Source: Thermobifida alba (GTDB taxonomy: Bacteria > Actinomycetota > Actinomycetes > Streptosporangiales > Streptosporangiaceae). Taken from it: 64,000 bases of DNA. The notes below the pieces were generated by a model that saw only the letters and a list, made by a program, of their open reading frames with translations, made no database searches and had not been told where the DNA came from. Location: contig NZ_CP051627.1 in NCBI RefSeq assembly GCF_023208015.1, positions 2,542,001 to 2,606,000 of the forward strand. The letters run 5' to 3'. A program made the translations under genes and the position numbers. Positions 34,475 through 43,911 of this stretch are shown here, piece by piece; within the stretch, counting starts at the first letter, position 1; each line of letters starts with the position of its first letter.

Positions 34475-35299
34475 ATGATTCCCACCATCCTGTCCATCGC
34501 GGGCACCGATCCCAGCGGCGGGGCGGGCATCCAGGCCGATCTGAAGGCCTTCTCTGCACTCGGCGGCTACGGCACGACCGTGGTGACCGCGCTGGTCGCG
34601 CAGACCACCACCGGGGTCAGCGAGGTGCACGACGTCCCGGCGGCGTTCGTACGCAGCCAGCTGGACACCCTGCTGACCGACGTGCGGGTGGACGCCGTCA
34701 AGATCGGCATGCTCTCCAACACCGAGGTCATCGAGGTAGTGGCCGCCGCCATCGACGCCTACCAGCTGCCCAACGTGGTCCTCGACCCGGTGATGGTCGC
34801 CAAGAGCGGCGACCGCCTGCTGGCCGCCGAGGCGGTGGAGGCGCTGCGCACCGAACTGCTGCCGCGCGCCGACCTGATCACCCCCAACCTGCCGGAGGCC
34901 GCCGACCTGCTGGGCGAGGCCGAGGCCACCGACCCTGCGGACATGCGCGGCCAGGCCGAACGGCTGCTGGCGCTCGGCCCGCGCCGGGTGCTGCTCAAGG
35001 GCGGCCACCTGTCCGGGCCGACCAGCACCGACCTGCTGCTGTCGGCCGACGGCGAAGCCGAGACGCTCACCGCCGAACGGGTGGACACCACCAACACGCA
35101 CGGCACCGGCTGCACCCTCTCCTCCGCGATCGCCGCCCTGCGCCCGCAGCGCCCCACCTGGTCGCAGGCGGTGCGCGAGGCCAAGGACTACCTCACCGAG
35201 GCGCTGCGCCACGCCGACGAACTGGAGATCGGCAAGGGCAAGGGCCCCGTGCACCACTTCCACGCCTGGTGGGGGAGGCAGGCTCCGCGGTCCCGCTGA
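34475..35299 (+). CDS. thiD: Hydroxymethylpyrimidine (phosphate) kinase ThiD
   Basis: The protein has 274 residues of the ribokinase-like ThiD family, phosphorylating HMP and HMP-P for thiamine synthesis. Motifs: [89 protein letters not shown] and the catalytic [15 protein letters not shown]. It sits directly behind the TPP riboswitch and is the only thiamine gene in the window. Confidence 0.97.
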   Translation: MIPTILSIAGTDPSGGAGIQADLKAFSALGGYGTTVVTALVAQTTTGVSEVHDVPAAFVRSQLDTLLTDVRVDAVKIGMLSNTEVIEVVAAAIDAYQLPNVVLDPVMVAKSGDRLLAAEAVEALRTELLPRADLITPNLPEAADLLGEAEATDPADMRGQAERLLALGPRRVLLKGGHLSGPTSTDLLLSADGEAETLTAERVDTTNTHGTGCTLSSAIAALRPQRPTWSQAVREAKDYLTEALRHADELEIGKGKGPVHHFHAWWGRQAPRSR

Positions 35300-35387
35300 G
35301 CGGGGCCGCGCCTCCGTCGGCGCGTCCCGCACCGGACCCGCGAGAGCCGCGGCCCGGGAAGGGCATCCCCTCCCCGGGCCGACCGGC

Positions 35388-36869
35388 TCATCCCCGGGGG
35401 CTGACCTCGGGAGGCTCCGACACGTCCGGGTCCGCCCTGCGGGGCCCCGGCACGCCGGGACCCGACACGTCCACCAGGTCGGGGTCCCGCCAGTTCGGGT
35501 TGGCGAAGTACCGCTTGGTCTCCGCCACCACGATCGGCGACAGCAGCAGCAGGCCCAGCAGGTTGGGCAGCGCCATCAGGCCGTTGGCGATGTCGCTGAA
35601 CTTCCAGACCGTGCTCAGCTCGGTGGTCGCGCCGACGAACACCACCAGGGTGAACACGATGCGGAACGGCACCACCGCGGCCCGCCCGACCAGGTAGTCC
35701 ATGCAGCGCTCGCCGTAGTAGCACCAGCCCACCAGCGTGGTGAAGGCGAAGAACACCACCGCGATCGCCACGGTGTACTGGCCCAGCGGCTCCAGCGCCG
35801 GGGAGATCCGCCCCAGCCCTTCGGCCATGCCCAGCGAGGTCATCAGCGAGCCGTCCTCGCTCCCGGCCTGCCGCCACGCCCCCGTGACGATGATGACCAT
35901 GCAGGTCATGGTCACCACGATGATGGTGTCGATGAAGGTCTGCGTCATCGACACCATCGCCTGGCGCACCGGCTGGTTGGTCTTGGCGGCGGCCGCCGCG
36001 ATGCCTCCGGTGCCCAGACCGGACTCGTTGGAGAAGATGCCGCGCGCCACCCCCTGCTGGATCGCGTACAGCAGCGCCGAGCCGAGCAGGCCGCCCGCGG
36101 CCGCCTCGCCGGTGAAGGCGTCCCGGAAGACCAGGGCCAGCGCCGCGGGAAGGTCCGCGACGTGGACGACGAGCACAGTCACCGCGATGAGCACGTAGGC
36201 GACGATCATGACCGGCACCACTCCGGCGGCGAACCGGCCGATGCTCTTGATGCCGCCCAGCACGACCGCGCCCACGACGACGACCATCGCGGCCCCGGTG
36301 GCCCAGGTGGGCACCGACCAGACGCTCTCCAGCTGCGCCGACACGGTGTTGGCCTGCGTCATGTTGCCGATACCGAACGCCGCCACCGCGCCGAACAGGG
36401 CGAACAGGAAGCCCAGCACCAGGCCGAACCCGCCGCCGACCCCGTGGCGCAGGTAGAACATCGGGCCGCCGCTCTGCTCGCCCCGGGCGTCCCTGCGGCG
36501 GTACTTCACGCCCAGCAGCGCCTCGCTGTACTTGGTGGCCATGCCCAGCAGGCCGGTCACCCACATCCAGAACAGTGCGCCGGGGCCGCCCAGGCCGATC
36601 GCCAGCGCCGCGCCGGTGATGTTGCCGACGCCGACCGTGGCGGCCAGCGCGGTGCTGAGCGCCTGGTAGTGGGAGATGTCGCCCTCGCCGCGCTGCTCCT
36701 TGCGGCGGACCAGGGCCAGCCACAGCGCGTGCCCCAGCACCCGGAACTGCAGGCCGCCGAGCCGGATGGTCAGGAAGATGCCCGTCCCCAGCAGGAGCGG
36801 GATCAGGACGTACGGTCCCCAGATGACGTCGTTCACCACGAAGAGAATCGACTTCTCTTCTTCTTCCAT
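35388..36869 (-). CDS. Sodium:alanine/glycine symporter (AGCS family)
   Basis: The protein has 493 residues and about 10-11 membrane spans. Family signatures: GVGNITGAALAIGLGGPGALFWMWV, GMATKYSEALLGVKYR, GGPMFYLRHGVGGGFG and the late NESGLGTGGIAAAAAKT. It imports alanine or glycine with Na+. The ATG at 36869 (MEEEEK) is preferred over the GTG at 36878, whose ribosome binding site would be too close. The gap on its upstream side (to 37059) is relatively AT-rich and probably holds the promoter. Confidence 0.93.
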   Translation of the reverse strand: MEEEEKSILFVVNDVIWGPYVLIPLLLGTGIFLTIRLGGLQFRVLGHALWLALVRRKEQRGEGDISHYQALSTALAATVGVGNITGAALAIGLGGPGALFWMWVTGLLGMATKYSEALLGVKYRRRDARGEQSGGPMFYLRHGVGGGFGLVLGFLFALFGAVAAFGIGNMTQANTVSAQLESVWSVPTWATGAAMVVVVGAVVLGGIKSIGRFAAGVVPVMIVAYVLIAVTVLVVHVADLPAALALVFRDAFTGEAAAGGLLGSALLYAIQQGVARGIFSNESGLGTGGIAAAAAKTNQPVRQAMVSMTQTFIDTIIVVTMTCMVIIVTGAWRQAGSEDGSLMTSLGMAEGLGRISPALEPLGQYTVAIAVVFFAFTTLVGWCYYGERCMDYLVGRAAVVPFRIVFTLVVFVGATTELSTVWKFSDIANGLMALPNLLGLLLLSPIVVAETKRYFANPNWRDPDLVDVSGPGVPGPRRADPDVSEPPEVSPRG

Positions 36870-37059
36870 CGTTCTCACCCGCCCCTAAAGGGTCACCGTT
36901 TTTCCCGCAACACCCCTATCACCCAAGATGGCCGCACGTGCTGATCAATCGCGGAGAACGTGGGATCTTGAGCGACCATTTGACTTTGCGTCACTGTATC
37001 GCTTCGGTCACCCATCGTCCCGTTTTCCGCCATTGTGTCATGAGGCGATGACGAATTCT

Positions 37060-37305
37060 TTATTCCTTTGTTCCCTCCGAAAAGGTTTGAGCCAGCCGAC
37101 TCAGCGCACGCGCCGCCTCCTGCGGGTCGGCGCCCCGGCCCACCGCGATCCCCAGCAGGTAGGCGGTGAGCGGAGCGGCCGGGCGGGCCACCGAGTGCGC
37201 CGCGTCCCGCGCCAGGTCCAGGATGAGGTCCACGTCCCCGCGGTCGAGTTCCTCCGGCAGTCCGAGTTCGGCGCCGACCAGCCGCGCCCACTCGACGAGT
37301 GTCAC
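37060..37305 (-). CDS. DUF6457-type small protein
   Basis: The protein has 81 residues from a GTG with AAGGAGGAG upstream; the frame upstream is an unlikely Arg/Pro-rich extension. Sequence VTLVEWARLVGAELGLPEE, then VDLILDLARDAAHSVARPAAPLTAYLLGI, a pattern of small helical actinobacterial proteins that often sit beside molybdopterin-guanine dinucleotide genes or molybdoenzymes (from memory). No such neighbour is visible here. Function unknown. Confidence 0.72.
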   Translation of the reverse strand: MTLVEWARLVGAELGLPEELDRGDVDLILDLARDAAHSVARPAAPLTAYLLGIAVGRGADPQEAARALSRLAQTFSEGTKE

Positions 37306-37517
37306 CCGCTCCTCCTTCGCTCCTCGCGGCGCACCCCGCGCGCACCGCCGGTCGCACGCTACCGCGCCCCCGGCCGCGGGGGGCGCGGAACCGGCGGGAC
37401 GGGACGGCGGGGTCCCCCGCCTCCACCGGGCGTTCACCCGGTGCGCGCACCCGGTTCACCCGCGCCGCCTAGCGTCGAAGGAGTAGGCCGCCGCCCCTCC
37501 CCGTCGAGGAGAAGCCG

Positions 37518-38750
37518 ATGCCCTCCGCTCCCCCGACCGGTGCCGAGCCGCTCCGGGTGGCCATCGTCACCGAATCGTTCCTCCCCCAGGTCAACGGCGT
37601 CACCAACTCGGTCTGCCGGGTCGCCGAACACCTCGCCGCCACCGGACACCAGGCCGTGGTCATCGCCCCCGGCCGCGGCCCCGCTCGCTACGCGGGATTC
37701 CCCGTGGTCCGCCTGCCCGCCGTGTCGCTGCCCGGCTACCGCTCCTTCTCCGCCGGACTGCCCGCGCGGCGGCTGATGACGGCGGCGCTGCGCGCCTTCG
37801 CCCCCGACGTGGTGCACCTGGCCTCGCCCGTACTGCTGGGGCACGCCGCTGTCGAGGCGGCCCGCCGGTGGGCGCTGCCGACCGTCGCGGTCTTCCAGAC
37901 CGACCTGGTCGGGTTCGCCCGGCGCTACGGCATCCCCGCCTCCCGCGTCCTCTGGCCCCACCTGCGCCGCCTCCACTCCGCCGTGGACCGCACCCTGGTC
38001 CCCTCCACCCCGACCCTGCGGATGCTCTCCGACCAGGGGTTCCCCCGGCTGAGCCGGTGGCCGCGCGGTGTGGACGGCGACCGCTTCAACCCCGCGCACC
38101 GCGACGAGGAACTGCGGCGGCGCCTCGCCCCCGACGGCCGGGTCATCGTCGGCTACGTGGGGCGGCTCGCCCGCGACAAACGCGTCGACCTGCTCGCCCA
38201 CGTGCAGAAACTGCGGGGGGTGCGGCTGGTGGTGGTCGGCGACGGCCCCGACCGGGCCCGACTGCGGCGCCTGCTGCCCGACGCGGTGTTCACCGGCCAG
38301 CTCACCGGGGAGCGCCTGTCCCGGATCTACGCCAGCCTGGACGTGTTCGTGCACACCGGTGCCGACGAGACCTTCTGCCAGGCGGTGCAGGAGGCGCTGT
38401 CCTCGGGCGTACCCGTGGCGGCCCCGGCCGCCGGGGGGCCGCTCGACCTGGTCCGCGACGGCGAGAACGGCCTGCTGTACGCCCCCGACTCGGTGCGGGA
38501 GCTGCGCGTGGCCGCCGGACGGCTCGTGCACAACCCGGAACTGCGGGCGCGGCTGGCCGCCGCGGCCCGCCCCAGTGTGCGGGAACGCTCCTGGCAGGCC
38601 GTCAACGACCTGCTCATCCAGCACTACCGCGAGGTCACCGTGTCCAGCGCCAGCCTCGCCGGCGCCCCCTCCGCGCGGGCGGCCCGGCCCCTCGCCGCGG
38701 CCGAACCGCCCCGCCGCGGCCGCGGCGGGGACGGGGTGGCGTTACGCTGA
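37518..38750 (+). CDS. GT4-family glycosyltransferase (mannosyltransferase-like)
   Basis: The protein has 410 residues and a GT-B fold. N-terminal Rossmann: LRVAIVTESFLPQVNGVTNS. C-terminal Rossmann: VIVGYVGRLARDKRVDLLAH, LVVVGDGPDRARLRRLLP, and the donor-site motif GADETFCQAVQEALSSGVPVAAPA with the EX7E pair. It resembles MgtA/PimB-type alpha-mannosyltransferases acting on lipid or glycan acceptors. The Ala/Arg-rich C-terminus has no homology that I see. It converges on a hairpin and the aminotransferase gene. Confidence 0.9.
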   Translation: MPSAPPTGAEPLRVAIVTESFLPQVNGVTNSVCRVAEHLAATGHQAVVIAPGRGPARYAGFPVVRLPAVSLPGYRSFSAGLPARRLMTAALRAFAPDVVHLASPVLLGHAAVEAARRWALPTVAVFQTDLVGFARRYGIPASRVLWPHLRRLHSAVDRTLVPSTPTLRMLSDQGFPRLSRWPRGVDGDRFNPAHRDEELRRRLAPDGRVIVGYVGRLARDKRVDLLAHVQKLRGVRLVVVGDGPDRARLRRLLPDAVFTGQLTGERLSRIYASLDVFVHTGADETFCQAVQEALSSGVPVAAPAAGGPLDLVRDGENGLLYAPDSVRELRVAAGRLVHNPELRARLAAAARPSVRERSWQAVNDLLIQHYREVTVSSASLAGAPSARAARPLAAAEPPRRGRGGDGVALR

Positions 38751-38756
38751 GCCAGA

Positions 38757-38808
38757 TGGCGCGGGGCGGGCTCGTCCCCTTCCGCTCTGGTCGGCCCTCC
38801 CCGCGCCA
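38757..38808. terminator. Terminator hairpin between convergent genes
   Basis: TGGCGCGGGG (38757-38766) pairs with CCCCGCGCCA (38799-38808) across a 32-nt loop in the 79-bp gap between the glycosyltransferase and aminotransferase stops. Confidence 0.45.
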
Positions 38809-38829
38809 CACTCCTCTCCCTACCCGGTT

Positions 38830-40119
38830 TCAGCCCGCCATAGCGTGCAGGGCGGTGGGCTGCTCGCTGCCCACGTCGTCGAGCACCTCGCTGAGCCGGT
38901 CCAGGTGGGCGCGGATCCACGGCAGCGCGACCGGGTCCTCGGCCGCCAGCGCGCTCGCGCGCTGCGCCTCGGTCTCCCCGTACAGCAGGCTGGTGGCCAC
39001 CCGCATCCGCAGCGCGTCCGCGCTCTCCCCGAACTCCACCGCGGGCAGCACCCCCATCCCGTAGCGGTCCAGCAGCATCCGGGTGAGGTCGGGCCCGCTG
39101 GTCACCCCGTGCTCGGCGGCCAGCCGCTCCCGCCAGGCGCCGAAGTCCGGGTACAGGTAGAAGGCGGCCTGGGGGGCGACGACCGTCGCCCCCGCGGCAC
39201 GGAACCGGTCGGCGACGGCGTGGGCCACGGCCCCGTGCAGCCGGCGGCTGCGGTCGATCAGGTCGACGATCTCGGGAGGCTCGCCGAAGGCGTAGGCCGC
39301 GGCCCGCTGGACCGGCCCGGAGGGGCTGGACCAGATCTCGCTGGCGATGCCCAGCAGGTCGCCGTGGAGCAGGCGGCCCCGTTCGTCGTGCGGCAGCCGG
39401 GCCACGCCGATCCGCCAGCCGCCCAGGGCGAGGTTCTTGCTCAGCCCGGTGGTGACGACGGTGCGCTCCGGCGCGAACTCGGCGGGGCTGTGCACCACCG
39501 TGGCCGGGTCGTGCACCAGGTCCCGGTAGATCTCGTCGGAGATGACGACCAGGTCGAGGTCGCGGGCGACCTCGGCGAGTCGGCGGACGGTGTCGCGCGA
39601 GGCCACGGTCCCGGTGGGGTTGTCCGGGCAGGTGGTGATGACCGCGCGCACCTGCCGCCCGGCGGCCCGGGCCTCGGCGACCGCCCGGGCCAGCAGTTCC
39701 GGGTCGGGGACGCCGCCCTGGGCCGGAAGGGTCGGCACCAGCAGCGGGCGGCCGCCCGCCAGCTGGGTCTGCGCCGCGTAGCTCACCCAGCTCGGCGCGG
39801 CGACGGCGATGTCCCCGCCGATCGCCAGCACCAGCGCGTACAGCAGCGGCTTGCTGCCCGGACCGGCGACCACCAGGTCGGGGTCGGTGGACAGGCCCCG
39901 GCGTTCCCAGTAGCCCGCGGCGGCCTCGCGCAGTTCGCGCAGTCCCGCCACCGGCCCGTAGCCGTTCTGGTCACCTCCTGTCGACAGTGCGTCGCGCATC
40001 ACCGGGTGGACCGGGAGTCCGGCCTCCCCGAAGCCCATCGGCAACACGGGGAGTCCCTGGCGGCGACGGAGAGTGATTGCCTCGTTGACGGCGAGGGTCG
40101 CGGAAACAGCTATCGGCAT
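38830..40119 (-). CDS. Class I/II aminotransferase
   Basis: The protein has 429 residues. Fold-type I aminotransferase: MPIAVSATLAVNEAITLRRR, VAGPGSKPLLYALVLAIGGD, CPDNPTGTVASRDTVRRLAE (substrate/PLP Asn), LVVISDEIYRDLVHDP, and the PLP-Lys TTGLSKNLALGGWRIGVARL, then the C-terminal Arg segment DALRMRVATSLLYG. The substrate is not evident; family members act on aspartate, alanine or aromatic amino acids. A LysR regulator diverges from it with a 135-bp gap. Confidence 0.9.
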   Translation of the reverse strand: MPIAVSATLAVNEAITLRRRQGLPVLPMGFGEAGLPVHPVMRDALSTGGDQNGYGPVAGLRELREAAAGYWERRGLSTDPDLVVAGPGSKPLLYALVLAIGGDIAVAAPSWVSYAAQTQLAGGRPLLVPTLPAQGGVPDPELLARAVAEARAAGRQVRAVITTCPDNPTGTVASRDTVRRLAEVARDLDLVVISDEIYRDLVHDPATVVHSPAEFAPERTVVTTGLSKNLALGGWRIGVARLPHDERGRLLHGDLLGIASEIWSSPSGPVQRAAAYAFGEPPEIVDLIDRSRRLHGAVAHAVADRFRAAGATVVAPQAAFYLYPDFGAWRERLAAEHGVTSGPDLTRMLLDRYGMGVLPAVEFGESADALRMRVATSLLYGETEAQRASALAAEDPVALPWIRAHLDRLSEVLDDVGSEQPTALHAMAG

Positions 40120-40254
40120 GGAGGCTCAACTCCAAGGGTCGAAGATCGCACGGACCGGCCTGGTACGGACTGACCGGTGGCCCACTTCCCACCCTGCCGG
40201 GAGACATCCATCAGTACAAGCGACTCTTTCCGATGGGCAGCGTAAGATCTACTT

Positions 40255-41199
40255 ATGCTCGACCTGCGCCGGCTCCAGATACTGCACGAGTTCGCCGTGC
40301 ACGGCACGATCGCGGCGACCGCGGCCGCCCTCGGCTACACCCCCTCCGCGGTCTCCCAGCAGCTGTCGGCATTGGAACGCGAGGTCGGCACGCAACTGCT
40401 GGACCGCACCGCCCGCAGCGCGGAACTCACCGACGCCGGACGGCTGCTGCTGGGGCACGCCGAACAGATCCTGGCGATGGTCGAGGCCGCCGAGTCGGTC
40501 CTGGCCGCGCAGACCGGCGCCCCCCGCGGGCGGGTCACCATCACCGCGTTCCCGACCGCGGCGGTCGCCTTCGCCCCCTCCATCGCCCGCAGCCTGCGCG
40601 TCCACGAGGGCATGCAGCTGGTGCTGCGGCAGAGCACCGGGGGCGACGGCACCCGCCCGGTGCGCACCGCCGAGGTCGACATCTCCCTCGTCGACGACTG
40701 GTCGGGACGCACCCCCGACAGCGCGGCGGGCACCCTGCGGCACTACCTGCTGCTGCGCGACCCCCTCGTGCTCGCGGTGCCCGAGGACCACCGCCTGGCC
40801 GACCCGTCGGTCCCGGTGGACCTGGCCGACCTGCTCGACGAGTCCTGGGTGACCGCGCCCACCGGCGAGCCCTCCCGCACCGCCGTGGACCGCCTGCTCG
40901 CCGGCGTCGGCGGAGCCCCCGGGGCGGTCTGGGAGTTCGAGGGCATCGGCACCATCATGAGCCTGGTCGCCCGCGGCCTCGGCATCGCCGCGGTCCCCGC
41001 GCTCTCCTTCAGCTCGGCCTCCCCCGGGCTGGCGCACCGCCGCATCCCCCACGCCCCCGTCCGGCGGATCTACGCCGTCGCCCGCGCCACCAGCGTGCGC
41101 CGCCCCGCCATCGAGGTCACCCTGAACGCCCTGTACGAGGCCGCCGAGGACGTCAAACGGGTGCTGGCCGCCGAACGGGGCGAGGCCCTGCTGGACTGA
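40255..41199 (+). CDS. LysR family transcriptional regulator
   Basis: The protein has 314 residues. N-terminal winged helix: LRRLQILHEFAVHGTIAATA, LGYTPSAVSQQLSALEREVG, then the linker helix LTDAGRLLLGHAEQILAMVE. A C-terminal effector domain of the PBP2 fold follows, with TITAFPTAAVAFAPSIARSL. Divergent from the aminotransferase, which is its probable target; LysR proteins usually need a small inducer. The gap holds a CTT...AAG pattern near the start, weak evidence only. Confidence 0.93.
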   Translation: MLDLRRLQILHEFAVHGTIAATAAALGYTPSAVSQQLSALEREVGTQLLDRTARSAELTDAGRLLLGHAEQILAMVEAAESVLAAQTGAPRGRVTITAFPTAAVAFAPSIARSLRVHEGMQLVLRQSTGGDGTRPVRTAEVDISLVDDWSGRTPDSAAGTLRHYLLLRDPLVLAVPEDHRLADPSVPVDLADLLDESWVTAPTGEPSRTAVDRLLAGVGGAPGAVWEFEGIGTIMSLVARGLGIAAVPALSFSSASPGLAHRRIPHAPVRRIYAVARATSVRRPAIEVTLNALYEAAEDVKRVLAAERGEALLD

Positions 41200-41236
41200 G
41201 CGGCCGCGCCCACGGGCGTCCACTACCCTGCCCGCT

Positions 41237-42715
41237 ATGAACCGGATGCTCGCCACGGCGGTGGTGTTCAGCTCCTCCGCGGCCGTGCTGGTCCTGGAAG
41301 TCGCGGTCACCCGCCTGGTGGCGCCCTACTCCGGCGACACCCTGGAGACCTACACCGCGGCGATCGGGGTCGCCCTCGCCGCGATCGCGCTGGGCGCGCG
41401 CACCGGCGGCCACGCCGCGGACCGCCGGCCGCCCGAGCCGCTGCTGGCGGTGCTGCTCGTCCTCGGCGGCGGCACCACCCTGCTGGCCCGGCCCGTCGTG
41501 CTGCTGCTCGGCCCGCAGTTGGCCGGGGCCGGACCGGTCACCGCGCTGCTGCTGGTCGCCTCCGGCATCGCCCTGCCGGTGGCGCTGCTGTCCGCGGTCC
41601 CCCCGGTGGTGGTCAAGACGCAGCTGGCGGACCTGGACCGCGGCGGCAGCGTGGTCGGCCGCTTCAGCGCGTGGGGCACCGTCGGCGCGCTCGCGGGCAC
41701 CGTCCTGACCGGCTACGTACTCGTCGCCCTGCTCCCGGTCTCCACGGTGCTGCTGGTCTGCGGCGGCGCAACAGCGCTGCTGGGGCTGCCCTTCGCGGTG
41801 CGCGGCGCGTTCCTGCGCGGCGCGCGCGGCATGCGCGACGGGCTCGTGCTGCTGGGCGTCTGCCTGGCCGGTGCCACCCTGCTGGTGCGCGTGGACTCCC
41901 CCTGCGACGCCGAGACCGCCTACTACTGCGCCCGGGTGGAGGAGGACCCGCACCGGCCCCGGGGCCGCCTGCTCTACCTCGACGACCTGCGGCACGGCTA
42001 CGTGGACCTGGCCGACCCGACCCACCTGGAGTTCGGCTACACGCAGTGGTTCGGCGCCGCCGTGGACACCCAGCTGCCGCCCGGACCGGTGGAGAGCCTG
42101 CACGTGGGCGGCGGCGCCTACACCATGCCGCGCTGGCTGGCGGCGGTCCGGCCCGGCTCGACCAGCCTGGTCCTGGAGGTCGACCCGGCCGTCACCGAAC
42201 TGGCCCGCACCGAACTGGGGCTGCGCACCGGACCGGACCTCACTGTGGCGGCGGGCGACGCCCGCACCACGATCGTCGAGGTCCCCTCCGACAGCCGCGA
42301 CCTGGTGCTGGGGGACGCGTTCGGCGGCCTGAGCGTCCCCTGGCACCTGACCACCCGGGAGTTCGCCGCCCAGGTGCACCGGGTGCTGCGCCCGGACGGG
42401 CTGTACGCCGTCAACGTCATCGACCGCGGCGAACGGGCGTTCCTCGCCGCCCAGGCCGCCACCCTCGGCGAGGTCTTCACCCACGTCGCGGTGGCCGCGG
42501 ACCGCACCGGCCTGGACTCTCCCGCCGGCGGCAACCACGTCGTCCTCGCCTCCGACGCGCCCCTGGACACCGGCGCCCTGGCGGCGGCCCTGGCCCGCAC
42601 CCCCGTCCCGGGCGGCCTCGCCGACGAAGAGCGGCTCGCCCGCTGGCGCTCCACGGGCCTGGTCCTCACCGACGACCACGCCCCGGTGGACCAGCTGCTC
42701 ACGCCCTACCTGTGA
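41237..42715 (+). CDS. Fused membrane/spermidine-synthase-like protein, active site altered
   Basis: The protein has 492 residues. The N-terminal half has about seven membrane spans (AVLVLEVAVTRLVAPYSGDT at the start). The C-terminal domain resembles spermidine synthase: YVDLADPTHLEFGYTQWFG, VESLHVGGGAYTMPRWLAAV, LEVDPAVTELARTELGL and LGDAFGGLSVPWHLTTREF. The catalytic region lacks the canonical Asp-containing D-x-T/S-D-P motif, so true aminopropyltransfer is doubtful. It is another widespread actinobacterial membrane fusion, probably leaderless (TACCCT about 13 bp upstream). Confidence 0.85.
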   Translation: MNRMLATAVVFSSSAAVLVLEVAVTRLVAPYSGDTLETYTAAIGVALAAIALGARTGGHAADRRPPEPLLAVLLVLGGGTTLLARPVVLLLGPQLAGAGPVTALLLVASGIALPVALLSAVPPVVVKTQLADLDRGGSVVGRFSAWGTVGALAGTVLTGYVLVALLPVSTVLLVCGGATALLGLPFAVRGAFLRGARGMRDGLVLLGVCLAGATLLVRVDSPCDAETAYYCARVEEDPHRPRGRLLYLDDLRHGYVDLADPTHLEFGYTQWFGAAVDTQLPPGPVESLHVGGGAYTMPRWLAAVRPGSTSLVLEVDPAVTELARTELGLRTGPDLTVAAGDARTTIVEVPSDSRDLVLGDAFGGLSVPWHLTTREFAAQVHRVLRPDGLYAVNVIDRGERAFLAAQAATLGEVFTHVAVAADRTGLDSPAGGNHVVLASDAPLDTGALAAALARTPVPGGLADEERLARWRSTGLVLTDDHAPVDQLLTPYL

Positions 42716-42961
42716 GGGCGGGACCGGGGACACCGGGACGACCCGCGGATTTTGGCCAGGATTTCCCCTCCGGATTCCCAGCCCTTCTTCTCCCGCCACC
42801 CTCCTGCGGATATCTGTGTGCGTAGGGGGGCACGTCCACCGCCGCGGGGTAGAGCTGCCACTACCCGGAATGGGGTGCTCTCCTCATCGCCCGGGCAGGG
42901 GATCCGTTTGTAACGTCGTGGTCACGAGACCCCGCCACCACAGGACTCCGGGAGGGCCACC

Positions 42962-43012
42962 GTGAACAGCACCGCCGGCGTACCCCGCCGCGACCGGAAG
43001 GCCGCCTGTTGA
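42962..43012 (+). CDS. Short leader ORF overlapping the DMT transporter start
   Basis: A 16-codon GTG frame with GGGAGG upstream. It ends in TGA whose first two bases are also the last two of the TTG that opens the transporter (TTGA at 43009-43012). Such overlap suggests translational coupling. The peptide is unremarkable: VNSTAGVPRRDRKAAC. Confidence 0.5.
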   Translation: MNSTAGVPRRDRKAAC

Positions 43013-43911
43013 CCTGGGCCGTGGCCGTCGCGCTGGCGGGGGCGTTCTGCCTGGCGCTGGGATCGGCCCTGCAGGAGCGCGACGCGATCCGTGCGCCGGG
43101 CGGCAGCGTGGCCCGGCTCGGCTTCCTGTGGCACCTGGTGCGCCGTCCCCGGTGGCTGTTCGGGTCCCTGGCCGCGGCGGCGGGGGTGGGCCTGCACCTG
43201 GTGGCCCTGAGCGCGGCTCCGCTGACCATCATCCAGCCCCTGGGTGTCACCGGGCTGCTGTTCGCGATCGTGCTGTCGGCGCTGTTCAGCCGGCGGCGGG
43301 TGCGCGCCGGCCAGCTGCTGGCCGGCGCGGCCGTCATGGGCGGGCTGATCGGCCTGCTCACCCTGTTTCCGCACAGCGCGGACTCCCCGGTCCTGCCGCT
43401 GTCGGCCGCCCTGGCGCTGACCGGCGGGATCGCCGTCGCGGGGACGGCGGGCTACCTGGTGGCCCACTGGGTTCCCGCGGGGCCCCGCGCCGTGCTGCTG
43501 GCCGTCCTCGGCGGGGCCGCCCTGGGCACCACCTCGGCGCTGGCCCGTGTCGTGGCCGTACGCGCGGCCACCGACCTGACCGCGGTGTTCGGCTGGCTCA
43601 CCCTGCTGGCCGTGGCCGTCGCGGTCTTCGGCGGCCTGCTCCAGCAGAACGCCTACCGGACCGGGCACTTCGCCGCGGCCTACGCCACGCTCCTGGTCGT
43701 CGACCCCGCCGTGGGGGCGGGCATCGGCGTGCTGGTGCTCGGCGAGAGGGTGCCCGCGACCCCGTTCGACCAGGTCCTCGCCGCTGGCGCGGCGCTGCTG
43801 GCGATCGCCGGGACCGCTGTGCTGGCCCGGGCCGAGAACCGCAACCCGGAGGCGCTCCGCCGGTCCTCCTCCACTGACCTCGTCCACACCACGCCGGGAG
43901 ATTCGAGATGA
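43009..43911 (+). CDS. DMT-type membrane transporter or integral membrane protein
   Basis: The protein has 300 residues and about nine hydrophobic spans. The TTG start overlaps a short upstream ORF and has GGAAGG a few bases before it. Motifs: FCLALGSALQERDAI, LSAAPLTIIQPLGVTGLLFAIVLSALFSRRR and the second-half LQQNAYRTGHFAAAYATLLVVDPAVG, resembling drug/metabolite transporters of the EamA-like/DMT branch used in actinobacteria. The stop overlaps the next gene's ATG (ATGA), so the two proteins are made together and may export or modify the same glycolipid (inference). Confidence 0.85.
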   Translation: MTWAVAVALAGAFCLALGSALQERDAIRAPGGSVARLGFLWHLVRRPRWLFGSLAAAAGVGLHLVALSAAPLTIIQPLGVTGLLFAIVLSALFSRRRVRAGQLLAGAAVMGGLIGLLTLFPHSADSPVLPLSAALALTGGIAVAGTAGYLVAHWVPAGPRAVLLAVLGGAALGTTSALARVVAVRAATDLTAVFGWLTLLAVAVAVFGGLLQQNAYRTGHFAAAYATLLVVDPAVGAGIGVLVLGERVPATPFDQVLAAGAALLAIAGTAVLARAENRNPEALRRSSSTDLVHTTPGDSR

